Assembly: GCF_001440405.1 (NCBI RefSeq)
Contig: NZ_LLXX01000170.1
Location: 1 to 55,774 of the forward strand
Length of the DNA: 55,774 nt
Reading direction: 5' to 3'
DNA from: Bradyrhizobium valentinum
GTDB lineage: Bacteria; Pseudomonadota; Alphaproteobacteria; Rhizobiales; Xanthobacteraceae
Within the stretch, counting starts at the first letter, position 1; every line of letters starts with the position of its first letter. The notes beneath the pieces are model-generated. The model saw nothing but the letters and a program-made list of their open reading frames with translations, had not been told where the DNA came from and searched no databases. The translations under genes were made by a program, and so were the position numbers. Below are positions 16,125 to 24,408 of this stretch, in pieces.

Positions 16125-17342
16125 CTACAACGCCTCGCCCTTCAACAGCCGCGGCACTTCGCCTGACAATCCCGCGGCTTGGCGGATGAACAGGCTCTTC
16201 AGCGGCGGCGCGCGATCGACGAGGCCAAGCCCGATGTCACGCACGGTACGCAGCAGCGTCGATTCATTCGAGAACAGGAAGTTCAGCGAATTGGTGGCCA
16301 AGCCCATCGCCATGGTGTCGAAGCGCCGCCAGCGCTGATAGCGGTCGAGCACATCGGCCTGCCCGGGATCGATGCCGAGCCGGGCCGCGTCGACCACGAC
16401 TTCGGCCAGCGCTGCGACATCCCTCAGGCCCATGTTGAGGCCCTGTCCCGCGATCGGATGAATGACATGCGCGGCGTCGCCAACCAGCGCCAGCCGCTCG
16501 GCGATAAATGAGCGCGCGACGAAATAGCCGAGCGGAAACGCGCGCGGTTTGTCGAGCGCCTTGATCTCGCCGAGGTGCAGCCCGAAGCGCTTCTCGAGCT
16601 CATCGTGGAATTCGGCTTCGCCCAGCGCAGTGATGCGTGCGGCCTCGGTGCGGCTTTCGGTCCAAACGAGCGACGAGCGTTTGCCGGTCAGCGGCAGGAT
16701 CGCGAACGGGCCTGCGGGGAGAAAATGCTCTTCGGCGCGGCCATGATGATCGCGTTCATGGCCGACGGTGACGACGATGCCGGATTGATCGTAATCCCAG
16801 CCGTGGGTGGCAATGCCGGCGCGCTCGCGCAGTTTTGAGCGCGCGCCGTCTGCGGCAATCAGCAGGCTTGCTTCGATGATCTGGCCATCGGCGAGCGTCA
16901 CCGTGACGCCATCGGCACGCGAGTCGTAGGTCGAGACTGCCGTTGCCCGGAGATCGACGCCTTCGGCCTCGGCACGCGCAACCAGCGCATCGATCAGGCG
17001 GCGGTTTTCGACCATGTGGGCGAAGGGCTCGCCGGGCTCGACTTCCCCCGCAAAGGTCAGGAACACCGGACGGGTGGCATCCTCTAGCCTGGAATCGGTG
17101 ACGACCATGTCGAGGATCGGCTGGGAGTCCGATACCTGATCCCAGACGCCGAGCGCCTCGAATAGCCGCCGGCAGGCCGCGACAATCGCGGTCGCCCGCG
17201 GATCGCGGCTCGGCCGCACCGCCATGGCCGGATCGGCCACGACCACGGGAATATCCGCGCCCAGCCCCTGGCGGAATGCCAGCGCCAGCGCCAGCCCGGC
17301 AAATGCGCCGCCGCAGATGACAATGCTTCGCTGTGTCGCCAT
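16125..17342 (-). CDS. FAD-dependent ubiquinone-biosynthesis hydroxylase (UbiH/UbiF/COQ6 family)
   Basis: Flavoprotein monooxygenase of 405 aa. It has the N-terminal FAD motif (IVICGGAFAGLALALAFRQG), the mid-protein DG motif (LIAADGARSKLRERAG), and the UbiH signature ALVGDAAHVIHPIAGQGLN followed by MGLRD. The family adds hydroxyl groups to the ubiquinone ring; alphaproteobacteria use different sets (UbiL, UbiM, UbiH, UbiF), so the position hydroxylated here cannot be assigned. It has no operon partner. Length and domains are complete. Confidence 0.88.
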   Translation of the reverse strand: MATQRSIVICGGAFAGLALALAFRQGLGADIPVVVADPAMAVRPSRDPRATAIVAACRRLFEALGVWDQVSDSQPILDMVVTDSRLEDATRPVFLTFAGEVEPGEPFAHMVENRRLIDALVARAEAEGVDLRATAVSTYDSRADGVTVTLADGQIIEASLLIAADGARSKLRERAGIATHGWDYDQSGIVVTVGHERDHHGRAEEHFLPAGPFAILPLTGKRSSLVWTESRTEAARITALGEAEFHDELEKRFGLHLGEIKALDKPRAFPLGYFVARSFIAERLALVGDAAHVIHPIAGQGLNMGLRDVAALAEVVVDAARLGIDPGQADVLDRYQRWRRFDTMAMGLATNSLNFLFSNESTLLRTVRDIGLGLVDRAPPLKSLFIRQAAGLSGEVPRLLKGEAL

Positions 17343-17438
17343 GCGATCCTTACCCGGTTACGCCGTCACATTAGACCAGACTTGCTACCTGATATTAGCT
17401 GGGCGAAACAGGGCCGAGAAACAAGGTCGCTTCTAGAT

Positions 17439-17531
17439 CGTCATTCCGGGGCGCGCGGCAGCGCGAACCCGGAATCCAGAGGTTTGGCACGAGATTCCTG
17501 GTTTGATGCTCCGCATCGCCCCGGAATGACG
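17439..17531. repeat. dispersed palindrome, CGTCATTCCGGGGCG arms
   Basis: CGTCATTCCGGGGCG (17439-17453) has its exact inverted copy at 17517-17531. The centre contains AACCCGGAATCCAGAG, also typical of this Bradyrhizobium-type element. It sits in the gap between the divergent hydroxylase and tesB genes, 26 bp before tesB. Confidence 0.75.
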
Positions 17532-17557
17532 CAAGAATTCAACTGAAAGTACTTCGC

Positions 17558-18418
17558 ATGTCCAAAGGCCTGATTGACCTGATTTCCATCCTCGATCTCG
17601 AACAGCTCGAGGTGAACCTGTTCCGAGGCAACAGCCCGAAGACGAGCTGGCAGCGGGTGTTCGGCGGCCAGGTGATTGGGCAGGCGATGGTCGCGGCATG
17701 CCGCACCGTCGAGGGCCGCCTGCCGCATTCGATCCATTGCTATTTCATCCTGCCCGGCGATCCGCAGATCCCGATCATCTACCAGGTCGAGCGCCTGCGC
17801 GACGGCAAGAGCTATTCGACCCGTCGCGTCACCGCGATCCAGCATGGCAATGCGATCTTCTCGATCATGGTGTCATTCCATGCTGAAGAGGAAGGCGCCT
17901 TCAACCACCAGGACAAGATGCCGGATGTGCCGCCGCCGGAAAAACTCACAGCGGAAGAAGTGTCGAAGCAGCCGATGTTCAAGGAGATGCCGGAATTCAT
18001 CCGCCGCTATTACGAATCCGACCGGCCGATCGAACTGCGCCCGGTCGAGCTTGGCCGCTATTTCGGCCAGAAGATCGACGACGGGCGGATCCATGTCTGG
18101 ATTCGTACCGCAGCCAAGCTGCCCGACGATCCCGCGCTGCACCTGTGCGCGCTGGCCTACGCGTCGGATTTCTCGCTGCTCGACGCCGTGATGGCGCGCT
18201 ACGGCCGCACCCTGTTCGACAAGCGGATGATGCCGGCCAGCCTTGACCACGCGATGTGGTTTCACCGGCCGTTCCGCGCCGACGAATGGCTGCTTTACGC
18301 GCAGGACTCGCCGAGCGCGCAGGACGGCCGCGGGCTGACCCGCGGCCTGATCTTCAAGCCTGACGGCACGCTGGTGGCGTCGGTGGCCCAGGAAGGCTCG
18401 GTGCGCCAGCGCAAGTAA
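17558..18418 (+). CDS. tesB: acyl-CoA thioesterase II
   Basis: Cytosolic double-hotdog thioesterase, 286 aa, which hydrolyses medium- and long-chain acyl-CoA. The N-terminal LFRGNSPKTSWQRVFGGQVI and HSIHCYFILPGDP are typical of TesB. The second hotdog carries the catalytic set: Asp in ALAYASDFSLLDA, the LDHAMWFHRPFRADEWLLY segment, and Gln in SVAQEGSVR. It converges on the GYF_2/DUF898 gene. Confidence 0.95.
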   Translation: MSKGLIDLISILDLEQLEVNLFRGNSPKTSWQRVFGGQVIGQAMVAACRTVEGRLPHSIHCYFILPGDPQIPIIYQVERLRDGKSYSTRRVTAIQHGNAIFSIMVSFHAEEEGAFNHQDKMPDVPPPEKLTAEEVSKQPMFKEMPEFIRRYYESDRPIELRPVELGRYFGQKIDDGRIHVWIRTAAKLPDDPALHLCALAYASDFSLLDAVMARYGRTLFDKRMMPASLDHAMWFHRPFRADEWLLYAQDSPSAQDGRGLTRGLIFKPDGTLVASVAQEGSVRQRK

Positions 18419-18423
18419 GGTGC

Positions 18424-18453
18424 CTCCCTCTCCCCTTATACAGGGAGAAGGAG
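18424..18453. terminator. hairpin between convergent tesB and DUF898 genes
   Basis: CTCCCTCTCCC (18424-18434) pairs with GGGAGAAGGAG (18443-18453), one mismatch, 8-base loop. There is no clear T tract. It may act as a weak two-way terminator; its wording also resembles a half-copy of the element at 3352-3543. Confidence 0.45.
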
Positions 18454-18471
18454 CGCGTCGACGTCCAGGCC

Positions 18472-19359
18472 TTAAGCGTTTGCCAACGTGCCGCGCTCGG
18501 CCAGCGCGAACTGCGACGCGTACCATTGCGCGTACCAGCGCAGCATCCAGGGAATGGGAATGATGAAGATGCAGGCGATCACGAACACGAGGGTTCGCCA
18601 TAACACTTCCAGTCCGGACGCAGTGAAGATGACTTCGCGATGCGTGCCGTCGATATTGCGGCAGATCCAGCGCATCCAGGCCGTGACCACCCAGGCCCAG
18701 CCGACAATGGTGATGAAGGACAGATACAGCAGCACTTGCCAGCCGACATAGCCCAACGCGCTGCCATTGAAGGCGATCGGAAGCGGCTGGCCGTTGGAGC
18801 TCAGATTCGCAGCGACCCAGCGAATGACCATCCAGGACAGCACGGCCTGAATCGGAATCGAGAGATATTGAAGGTAATAGAGGTCGGCCGAGCCCACATA
18901 GGTCAAAATGCCGATCGCAATGAAGACGTACCAGATGTCGAGGGGCTGGCCGTTGAAGGCGAGGTTCGGCCGGCCTGGCACGTAAATCCGGGAGACGATC
19001 CAGCGATAGAAATAGGTTGCAACCCAAGGAGCCGGGATCACCAGCAGCATGCCGATGATGAATAGAAGGGCCCACCCAAGCAGGGGCCAAAGGCCGACAT
19101 CGATCGATAGCGCACCGCCGCCGTAACCTCCGGCTGCAACCGGGGGCGGACCGCCGGGCTGCGCGAAAGAGGGCGGGCCTGATCCGCCGGGGACCAGGCC
19201 AGGAATGTCACCGGCGCGCTGCCATCCGGACATTCCTTCGGTCCAGACCAGCGTATCCGCCCCGACCATGCCACGGGTGATGAGGTCGCGAAGCTGGGTC
19301 TCCGGATGAGGGCCCTGTTGCTGGCCGTTGGATGCATAAAACCACGATCGGTTCGACAT
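18472..19359 (-). CDS. GYF_2 (DUF4339) plus DUF898/YjgN-like membrane protein
   Basis: Membrane protein of 295 aa. Residues 5-57 form a GYF_2 domain (SWFYASNGQQQGPHPETQL, then LVWTEGMSGWQRAGDIPGL). A Gly/Pro-rich linker (58-84) follows, then about six helices. After them come three related blocks beginning RWIVSRI (119), RWVAANL (180) and RWICRNI (230), each followed by a polar strand pair with a FNG- or TASG-type turn and a new helix. This repeat is characteristic of DUF898/YjgN proteins. Function unknown; GYF domains bind proline-rich partners. It faces away from the glnK1 gene across a 242-bp gap. Confidence 0.8.
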   Translation of the reverse strand: MSNRSWFYASNGQQQGPHPETQLRDLITRGMVGADTLVWTEGMSGWQRAGDIPGLVPGGSGPPSFAQPGGPPPVAAGGYGGGALSIDVGLWPLLGWALLFIIGMLLVIPAPWVATYFYRWIVSRIYVPGRPNLAFNGQPLDIWYVFIAIGILTYVGSADLYYLQYLSIPIQAVLSWMVIRWVAANLSSNGQPLPIAFNGSALGYVGWQVLLYLSFITIVGWAWVVTAWMRWICRNIDGTHREVIFTASGLEVLWRTLVFVIACIFIIPIPWMLRWYAQWYASQFALAERGTLANA

Positions 19360-19601
19360 TTTATTCTCTTTGAGCCGTGGAGGGGAGCCGGGGGGCGGCT
19401 GGAGGGTGAAACCGCATTTTGGCGGACGATACCGGCGCCTGTACAGTGATCGATGTCACCAAGCGGAAATGTTTTCCCCTTCTACCTGCAACTTTTTTAT
19501 GCCATTTGCCCAGAAAGATGCCAGATTTGCATCGGCAGCGAGCCGCTGGGCGGCCCGGCTGCCGCGTGCTCAAAAAATACCCAGGGAAATGAAGGCTGAT
19601 C

Positions 19602-19940
19602 ATGAAACTCGTCGTCGCGATCATCAAACCTTTCAAGCTTGACGAGGTACGCCAGGCGCTGACGGCCATCGGCGTCCACGGCATGACGGTGACCGAGGTC
19701 AAGGGCTACGGCCGCCAGAAGGGCCACACCGAAATCTATCGCGGCGCCGAGTATGTCGTGAACTTCCTGCCCAAGCTCCGAATCGAAATCGCGGTCGCCT
19801 CCGACGTTGCCGACAAGGCGATCGAGGTCATTACCGCGAACGCGCGTACCGGGCAGATCGGTGACGGCAAGATCTTCGTCACGCCGATCGATCACGCCTT
19901 ACGAATCCGCACCGGCGAGACCGATAGCGACGCGCTCTGA
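19602..19940 (+). CDS. glnK: PII nitrogen-regulatory protein, GlnK type (copy 1)
   Basis: Trimeric PII signal protein, 112 aa. It has KGYGRQKGHTEIYRGAEY with the uridylylation tyrosine Y51, the ATP/2-oxoglutarate Walker-like strand MKLVVAIIKPFKLDEVR, and the C-terminal GQIGDGKIFV and RIRTGE motifs. It senses 2-oxoglutarate, ATP/ADP and (through GlnD) glutamine, and blocks the ammonium channel when nitrogen is ample. The amtB-like gene begins 79 bp downstream, the usual pairing. The 242 bp before it show no clear sigma-54 site by eye, unlike the second pair. Confidence 0.95.
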   Translation: MKLVVAIIKPFKLDEVRQALTAIGVHGMTVTEVKGYGRQKGHTEIYRGAEYVVNFLPKLRIEIAVASDVADKAIEVITANARTGQIGDGKIFVTPIDHALRIRTGETDSDAL

Positions 19941-20019
19941 GACATCGCTTAATTCAAGGCGCGGCGGCAACGACGCTGAACGCGCGAAGCCAAGAAACGA
20001 CAACAGGCCGGGGGATTCC

Positions 20020-21327
20020 ATGGGGGCACCATCGTATCGTGCAGCGAGGAAAGCTGCGCTCATCACTCTTGCTGCGAGCTCGCTCACGACTCCGGCCGTG
20101 GCCGCCGAGACGTCCGCTATCAATGCCGCCGACACCGCGTGGATGATCGTCGCCACCGCGCTGGTCCTGATGATGACGATACCGGGCCTGGCGCTGTTCT
20201 ACTCCGGCATGGTGCGCAAGAAGAACGTGCTGGCGACAATGGCGCAGAGCCTCGCCGCCGTGGCGATGATCTCGATTCTCTGGGTGGCATTCGGCTATTC
20301 GCTGGCATTCGTCGGCGACGGTCCCTGGATCGGCACGCTCGATCGCTGGTTTCTGATCGGAATGACGATGGAGAGCGTCAACCCGGCGGCAAAGACGATT
20401 CCGGAAGCGCTTTTCATGCTGTACCAGATGACGTTTGCGATCATCACGGTGGCGCTGGTGGCGGGTGCGGTGGCGGACCGGATGCGGTTCTCAGCCTACC
20501 TGCTGTTCTCCGTCGGCTGGTTCATGTTCGTCTATGTGCCGCTCGCGCACTGGGTATGGGGCGGCGGATTCCTTGCCACCATGGGCGTGCTGGATTTCGC
20601 CGGCGGCCTTGTCGTGCATCTTTCCGCCGGCGTCGGCGGACTGGTTGCCGCAATGGTGATCGGCCGGCGTCAAGGCTATGGCAGCGAGAACCTCGCGCCA
20701 TTCGACCTGTCGCTTGCCGTGATCGGCACCGGATTGTTATGGGTCGGCTGGTTCGGCTTCAATGGCGGGTCGGCGCTGGCCGCGAACTCGCGCGCGGTCA
20801 TGGCGATCACCGCGACGCATCTGGCCGCCTGCGCCGGCGCACTGACCTGGGCCGCGATCGAATGGGCGACGCGGCGCAAACCATCGGTGCTCGGCATGAT
20901 ATCAGGCGCGATCGCGGGTCTCGGCACCATCACGCCAGCCTCCGGATTCGTTGCGCCGTGGCACGGCGTCATCATCGGCGTCGTCGCGGGAACCCTCTGC
21001 TTCTGGGCGTGCACCTGGCTCAAGCAGCGTTTGAAGTATGACGACTCGCTCGACGTGTTCGGCGTCCACGGCATCGGTGGATTGACCGGCACACTGCTCG
21101 CCGGCGTGTTTGCGGTGAACGCGATCGGCGGCACCGCGGGGCTGATCGAGGGCAATGCGCAACAGGTCGTGATCCAGCTCTATGGGGTCGTCGCCACCCT
21201 GGTGTGGTCCGGCGGCGTTACCTTTGTGCTGCTCAAGCTGGTGGGCGTGTTCGCGCCGCTGCGGGTGTCAGTGCAGCAGGAGCTGGAAGGCCTCGATATC
21301 TCGCAGCACGGTGAAGCGCTGCAGTAG
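20020..21327 (+). CDS. amtB: ammonium transporter AmtB (copy 1)
   Basis: Inner-membrane ammonium channel, 435 aa, about 11 helices after a cleavable leader (ends AVAAETS). Key features are LMMTIPGLALFYSGMVRKKN, the twin histidines in GLVVHLSAG and DVFGVHGIGG, and LLWVGWFGFNGGS. The C-terminal tail after the last helix (SVQQELEGLDISQHGEALQ) is the GlnK-binding region. The frame is open further upstream within glnK, but the ATG at 20020 opens the leader. It differs clearly from copy 2, so the pairs are old paralogues. A broken copy of this gene's 3' end lies at 21885-22085. Confidence 0.93.
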   Translation: MGAPSYRAARKAALITLAASSLTTPAVAAETSAINAADTAWMIVATALVLMMTIPGLALFYSGMVRKKNVLATMAQSLAAVAMISILWVAFGYSLAFVGDGPWIGTLDRWFLIGMTMESVNPAAKTIPEALFMLYQMTFAIITVALVAGAVADRMRFSAYLLFSVGWFMFVYVPLAHWVWGGGFLATMGVLDFAGGLVVHLSAGVGGLVAAMVIGRRQGYGSENLAPFDLSLAVIGTGLLWVGWFGFNGGSALAANSRAVMAITATHLAACAGALTWAAIEWATRRKPSVLGMISGAIAGLGTITPASGFVAPWHGVIIGVVAGTLCFWACTWLKQRLKYDDSLDVFGVHGIGGLTGTLLAGVFAVNAIGGTAGLIEGNAQQVVIQLYGVVATLVWSGGVTFVLLKLVGVFAPLRVSVQQELEGLDISQHGEALQ

Positions 21328-21336
21328 CAGCCGAAC

Positions 21337-21765
21337 TTACACGGCCAGGATGAAGACGCCGGCAACCATGAGAGGCGGGACGACCGGCGCGTCACGGCGT
21401 GTGACAAAGCCAATGAGTGCGGTGATGAGCAAGCCCGCTGTGACCACGACAAGATAGCTTCCCATGGCAAACCAGGGCAGCAACGCTATCAGCGTCTTGG
21501 CGACGCCGGATGGAACACCGATCATCCGGTGGACCACTAAGAGGACGGCACCTCCGGCGATGATCCAGCCGCCGGATGCCAGGAGGGATCGGTCGCTCCA
21601 TCCCACGGCTCGATCAAGGACGAGCATCGCGAGGCCGCCGAGCAGCAGTATGAGGTTGTTGCCGTTGGTTGCTCTGCCGGTACGCAGATTGTCGATCATC
21701 AGCGGCAGGATGGCCAGCAGGAACCCCGCTAGTTTGACGATGAGCGGAAGCATGTCGAAGTGCAT
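21337..21765 (-). CDS. hypothetical membrane protein
   Basis: Predicted inner-membrane protein of 142 aa with four or five helices (LIVKLAGFLLAILPLMI; LILLLGGLAMLVL; WIIAGGAVLLVVHRM; FAMGSYLVVVTAGLLITALI; PPLMVAGVFILAV). The ATG at 21765 is preferred to a GTG at 21819, though its ribosome site is weak. I do not recognise the family. It lies antisense between amtB copy 1 and the amtB remnant, so it was probably brought in, or trapped, when the ammonium-transporter region was duplicated or rearranged. Whether it is expressed is unclear. Confidence 0.55.
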   Translation of the reverse strand: MHFDMLPLIVKLAGFLLAILPLMIDNLRTGRATNGNNLILLLGGLAMLVLDRAVGWSDRSLLASGGWIIAGGAVLLVVHRMIGVPSGVAKTLIALLPWFAMGSYLVVVTAGLLITALIGFVTRRDAPVVPPLMVAGVFILAV

Positions 21766-21884
21766 GGACGCCACTTTCCGCCCAGCGATCTGATCTGCGG
21801 CGAGGGGCACTCGCGCCACTGGGCGCGTCGATGCTACCGGCGAACTCGTAAAGCAACCCTTGACTGGCTCGGCAGCTTCGCGGC

Positions 21885-22085
21885 GGCGGTACCGCTGGAA
21901 TGCTCGAAGGCAACGCGTAGCAGGTCCTGATCCAACTTTATGGGGTCGCCGCCACGCTGGTGTGGTCAGCCGGCGTCACCTTTGTGCTGCTGAAACTGGT
22001 GGGCGTGTTCGCGCCGCTGCGGGTGTCGCTGCAGCAGGAACTGGAAGGCCTCGATATTTCGCAGCACGGCGAGGCGCTGCAATAG
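21885..22085 (+). pseudogene. broken third copy of the amtB 3' end
   Basis: This stretch reads GGTAGMLEGNA, a TAG stop (21918-21920), then QVLIQLYGVAATLVWSAGVT and LLKLVGVFAPLRV, ending GLDISQHGEALQ and TAG. It matches the last 66 or so codons of amtB copy 1 nearly word for word, with silent and mild changes, and not copy 2. A weaker match (TTGACTGGCTCGG) may extend it to about 21858. It lacks the rest of the gene and holds an in-frame stop, so it is a remnant of a duplicated amtB. Confidence 0.85.
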
Positions 22086-22193
22086 GCCACCCACTCCGTT
22101 ACCGTTTCTTTGCCCTGCCGCTAAGCAGGATTGTGTCGCTAGGCAGCACCTGCTCACGATTTGAGCAGGCCTGACTACACTTTGGGCGCGACG

Positions 22194-22216
22194 GAATGGC
22201 GCGGGAAAGTGCAATC
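22194..22216 (+). promoter_or_regulatory. possible NtrC-like site upstream of glnK2
   Basis: TGGCGCGGGAAAGTGCA fits the 17-bp register of the NtrC site but only its right half (GTGCA) is exact. It lies about 60 bp before the sigma-54 promoter, where an enhancer would be expected. The call is weak. Confidence 0.3.
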
Positions 22217-22271
22217 CCCGCAAAGGGCGAAAAGGGCCGCATTCATAATCTGTTAGGGAATGGCTTCGATC

Positions 22272-22287
22272 TGGCACGGCATTTGAT
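22272..22287 (+). promoter_or_regulatory. sigma-54 promoter of glnK2-amtB2
   Basis: TGGCACGGCATTTGAT matches the sigma-54 consensus TGGCACG-N4-TTGCW with one mismatch (TTGA for TTGC) and the right spacing between the -24 GG and the -12 element. Transcription would start near 22297, leaving a leader of about 95 bases before glnK2. This fits control by NtrC under nitrogen limitation. Confidence 0.7.
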
Positions 22288-22392
22288 TCTAAGGGTCCTG
22301 GCTGTGCCCGCGTAGCGAACACCTCCGCGTGGTGAACCTCAGTCGAGAACGCCCGGCCGCTCTGAACCGGGCCCAAGCGGGGACCAAGACCC

Positions 22393-22731
22393 ATGAAAAT
22401 TGTTATGGCGATCATCAAGCCATTCAAGCTCGAAGAAGTCCGCGACGCCCTGACCGCCATTGGCGTTCATGGTCTCACGGTGACGGAAGTCAAAGGTTAT
22501 GGGCGTCAGAAAGGCCACACGGAAATCTATCGCGGTGCTGAGTATGCCGTGAGCTTCCTGCCCAAGATCAAGATCGAGGTCGCTGTCGCCTCCGACCAGG
22601 TCGACAAGACCATCGACGCCATCACATCCGCTGCCAAGACCGGACAGATCGGCGACGGCAAGATCTTCGTCATCAACCTCGACCATGCGGTTCGCATCCG
22701 CACCGGCGAGGCGGATGCCGCGGCCCTCTGA
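22393..22731 (+). CDS. glnK: PII nitrogen-regulatory protein, GlnK type (copy 2)
   Basis: Second PII protein, 112 aa, very similar to copy 1 (identical T-loop KGYGRQKGHTEIYRGAEY with Y51). It differs mainly in the second half (FLPKIKIEVAVASDQVDKTI). The ATG at 22393 follows a clear sigma-54 promoter. amtB copy 2 starts 38 bp downstream, so the two form one nitrogen-controlled transcript. It should bind and gate that channel when ammonium is plentiful. Confidence 0.95.
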   Translation: MKIVMAIIKPFKLEEVRDALTAIGVHGLTVTEVKGYGRQKGHTEIYRGAEYAVSFLPKIKIEVAVASDQVDKTIDAITSAAKTGQIGDGKIFVINLDHAVRIRTGEADAAAL

Positions 22732-22769
22732 TTTCGCGCTCAAACCTTACCACTCAGGAGTAGATTCAA

Positions 22770-24212
22770 ATGACGTTCAAACGTCCCTATGGCGCGGGAC
22801 TGGCGGCCCTCGCAGTCGGCCTGTTCGCCGCGACCGCTGCTTACGCCGAGCCAACCGTCAACAAGGGTGACAACGCCTGGATGCTGACGTCGACAGTGCT
22901 GGTGCTGTTGATGACGATCCCCGGCCTCGCTCTGTTCTACGGCGGTCTCGTCCGGTCCAAGAACATGCTCTCGGTGCTGATGCAGGTCTTCTACACCGTC
23001 TGCATCGTCGTCCTGCTCTGGGCGCTCTATGGCTACAGCCTCGCCTTCACCGGCGGTTCCGACTTCATTGGCGGCTTCTCCAAGGCCTTCCTGATGGGCG
23101 TGACCCTCGAGTCGAAAGCGGCGACCTTCAGTGTCGACGCCAACATCACGGAGCTCATCTACATCTGCTTCCAGATGACGTTCGCGGCGATCACCCCCGC
23201 CCTCATCGTCGGCGCCTTCGCCGAACGCATGAAGTTCGCGGCGGTGGCCTTGTTCGTCCCGCTCTGGGTCACGCTGATCTACCTCCCGATCGCGCATATG
23301 GTTTGGTACTGGCCCGGACCGGACCTGATCACGGACGCGGCCAAGGCGCTCGCTGCGGCGGCTGACGGTGCGGCGAAGACCGCGGCTCAGGCCAAGCTCG
23401 ACGAGATCAATGCCGACGCCGGCTGGATCTTCAAGAAGGGCGCGATCGACTTCGCCGGCGGCACCGTGGTGCACATCAACGCCGGTATTGCCGGTCTCGT
23501 CGGTGCGCTCCTGATCGGCAAGCGCGTCGGTTACGGCAAGGAGCTGATGGCTCCCCACTCGCTGACCATGACCATGATCGGCGCTTCGCTGCTCTGGGTC
23601 GGCTGGTTCGGCTTCAACGCCGGATCGAACCTCGAAGCCTCCGGCGGCGCCGCGCTCGCCATGACCAACTCCTTCGTTGCAACTGCAGCGGCGGCGATGG
23701 CCTGGATGTTCGCGGAATGGATCGTCAAGGGCCATCCCTCGGTGCTCGGCGCATTGTCGGGCGCGGTGGCTGGCCTCGTGGCGGTGACCCCCGCGGCCGG
23801 CTATTCCGGTCCGATGGGGGCGATCGTGCTCGGTCTCGTGGTCGGCGTCGTCTGCCTGTTCTTCTGCACCGTGGTAAAGAACTCGCTCGGCTATGACGAC
23901 TCGCTCGACGTGTTCGGCGTCCACTGCGTCGGCGGCATCGTCGGCGCGCTCGGCACCGGCATCCTGGTGAATCCGGCCCTCGGCGGTACCGGCGTCATGG
24001 ATTACGCCGCAGGCAAGATCGCGGACTACGACTTCGTCGCCCAGATGACCTCTCAGTTCTGGGGCGTCTGCACCACGCTGGTGTGGTCGGGCATCGGTTC
24101 GGCGATCCTCTTCAAGGTCGTCGACGTCATCGTCGGCCTGCGCGTCAACGTCGAGACCGAGCGTGAAGGCCTCGACGTCACCGAGCACACGGAGCGCGCT
24201 TACAACATGTAG
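22770..24212 (+). CDS. amtB: ammonium transporter AmtB (copy 2)
   Basis: Ammonium channel of 480 aa with a signal peptide (to about residue 26, AYAEP). It has LFYGGLVRSKNMLSVLMQ, the twin histidines in GGTVVHINAG and DVFGVHCVGG, and AHMVWYWPGPD. It is about 45 residues longer than copy 1, mostly because of an alanine-rich extramembrane insert (TDAAKALAAAADGAAKTAAQ and on) after AHMVWYWPGPD, common in alphaproteobacterial AmtB. The tail LRVNVETEREGLDVTEHTER is the GlnK contact region. It ends in a strong terminator. Confidence 0.95.
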   Translation: MTFKRPYGAGLAALAVGLFAATAAYAEPTVNKGDNAWMLTSTVLVLLMTIPGLALFYGGLVRSKNMLSVLMQVFYTVCIVVLLWALYGYSLAFTGGSDFIGGFSKAFLMGVTLESKAATFSVDANITELIYICFQMTFAAITPALIVGAFAERMKFAAVALFVPLWVTLIYLPIAHMVWYWPGPDLITDAAKALAAAADGAAKTAAQAKLDEINADAGWIFKKGAIDFAGGTVVHINAGIAGLVGALLIGKRVGYGKELMAPHSLTMTMIGASLLWVGWFGFNAGSNLEASGGAALAMTNSFVATAAAAMAWMFAEWIVKGHPSVLGALSGAVAGLVAVTPAAGYSGPMGAIVLGLVVGVVCLFFCTVVKNSLGYDDSLDVFGVHCVGGIVGALGTGILVNPALGGTGVMDYAAGKIADYDFVAQMTSQFWGVCTTLVWSGIGSAILFKVVDVIVGLRVNVETEREGLDVTEHTERAYNM

Positions 24213-24294
24213 GTTCTCCCGGGGTGCGATCCCTCGAGGATCGCATCCATAACTCCGGTTCGGGGCACATACCCGGCAATGCCCTGACCGTTGA

Positions 24295-24329
24295 GGGGCT
24301 CCAGCGCAAGCTGGAGCCCCTTTCTTTTT
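24295..24329 (+). terminator. strong rho-independent terminator after amtB2
   Basis: GGGGCTCCAGC (24295-24305) and GCTGGAGCCCC (24310-24320) form a perfect 11-bp stem with a GCAA loop, followed by TTTCTTTTT. It ends the glnK2-amtB2 transcript 83 bp after the stop codon. Confidence 0.92.
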
Positions 24330-24408
24330 CTGAAACGGATTTGCCGAACCCGGGCCGGGCCGGAACTAGGTACGTGCGTCGCTTTCCGGCGTGATCGAGC
24401 GTCACGGA

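Noticed and set aside
19360..19601. Possible sigma-54 promoter before glnK1
   Set aside because: TGCCAG-ATTTGCA has the wrong spacing and lacks the -24 GG.
22740..24188. 482-codon open frame antisense to amtB2
   Set aside because: Asp/His/Glu/Arg-rich shadow of a conserved membrane-protein gene, no recognisable domain.
24178..24405. 75-codon frame after the AbrB-type antitoxin as a possible toxin
   Set aside because: The sequence has no PIN, MazF or other toxin motif and overlaps the amtB2 terminator; only the first codons could be a toxin trace.
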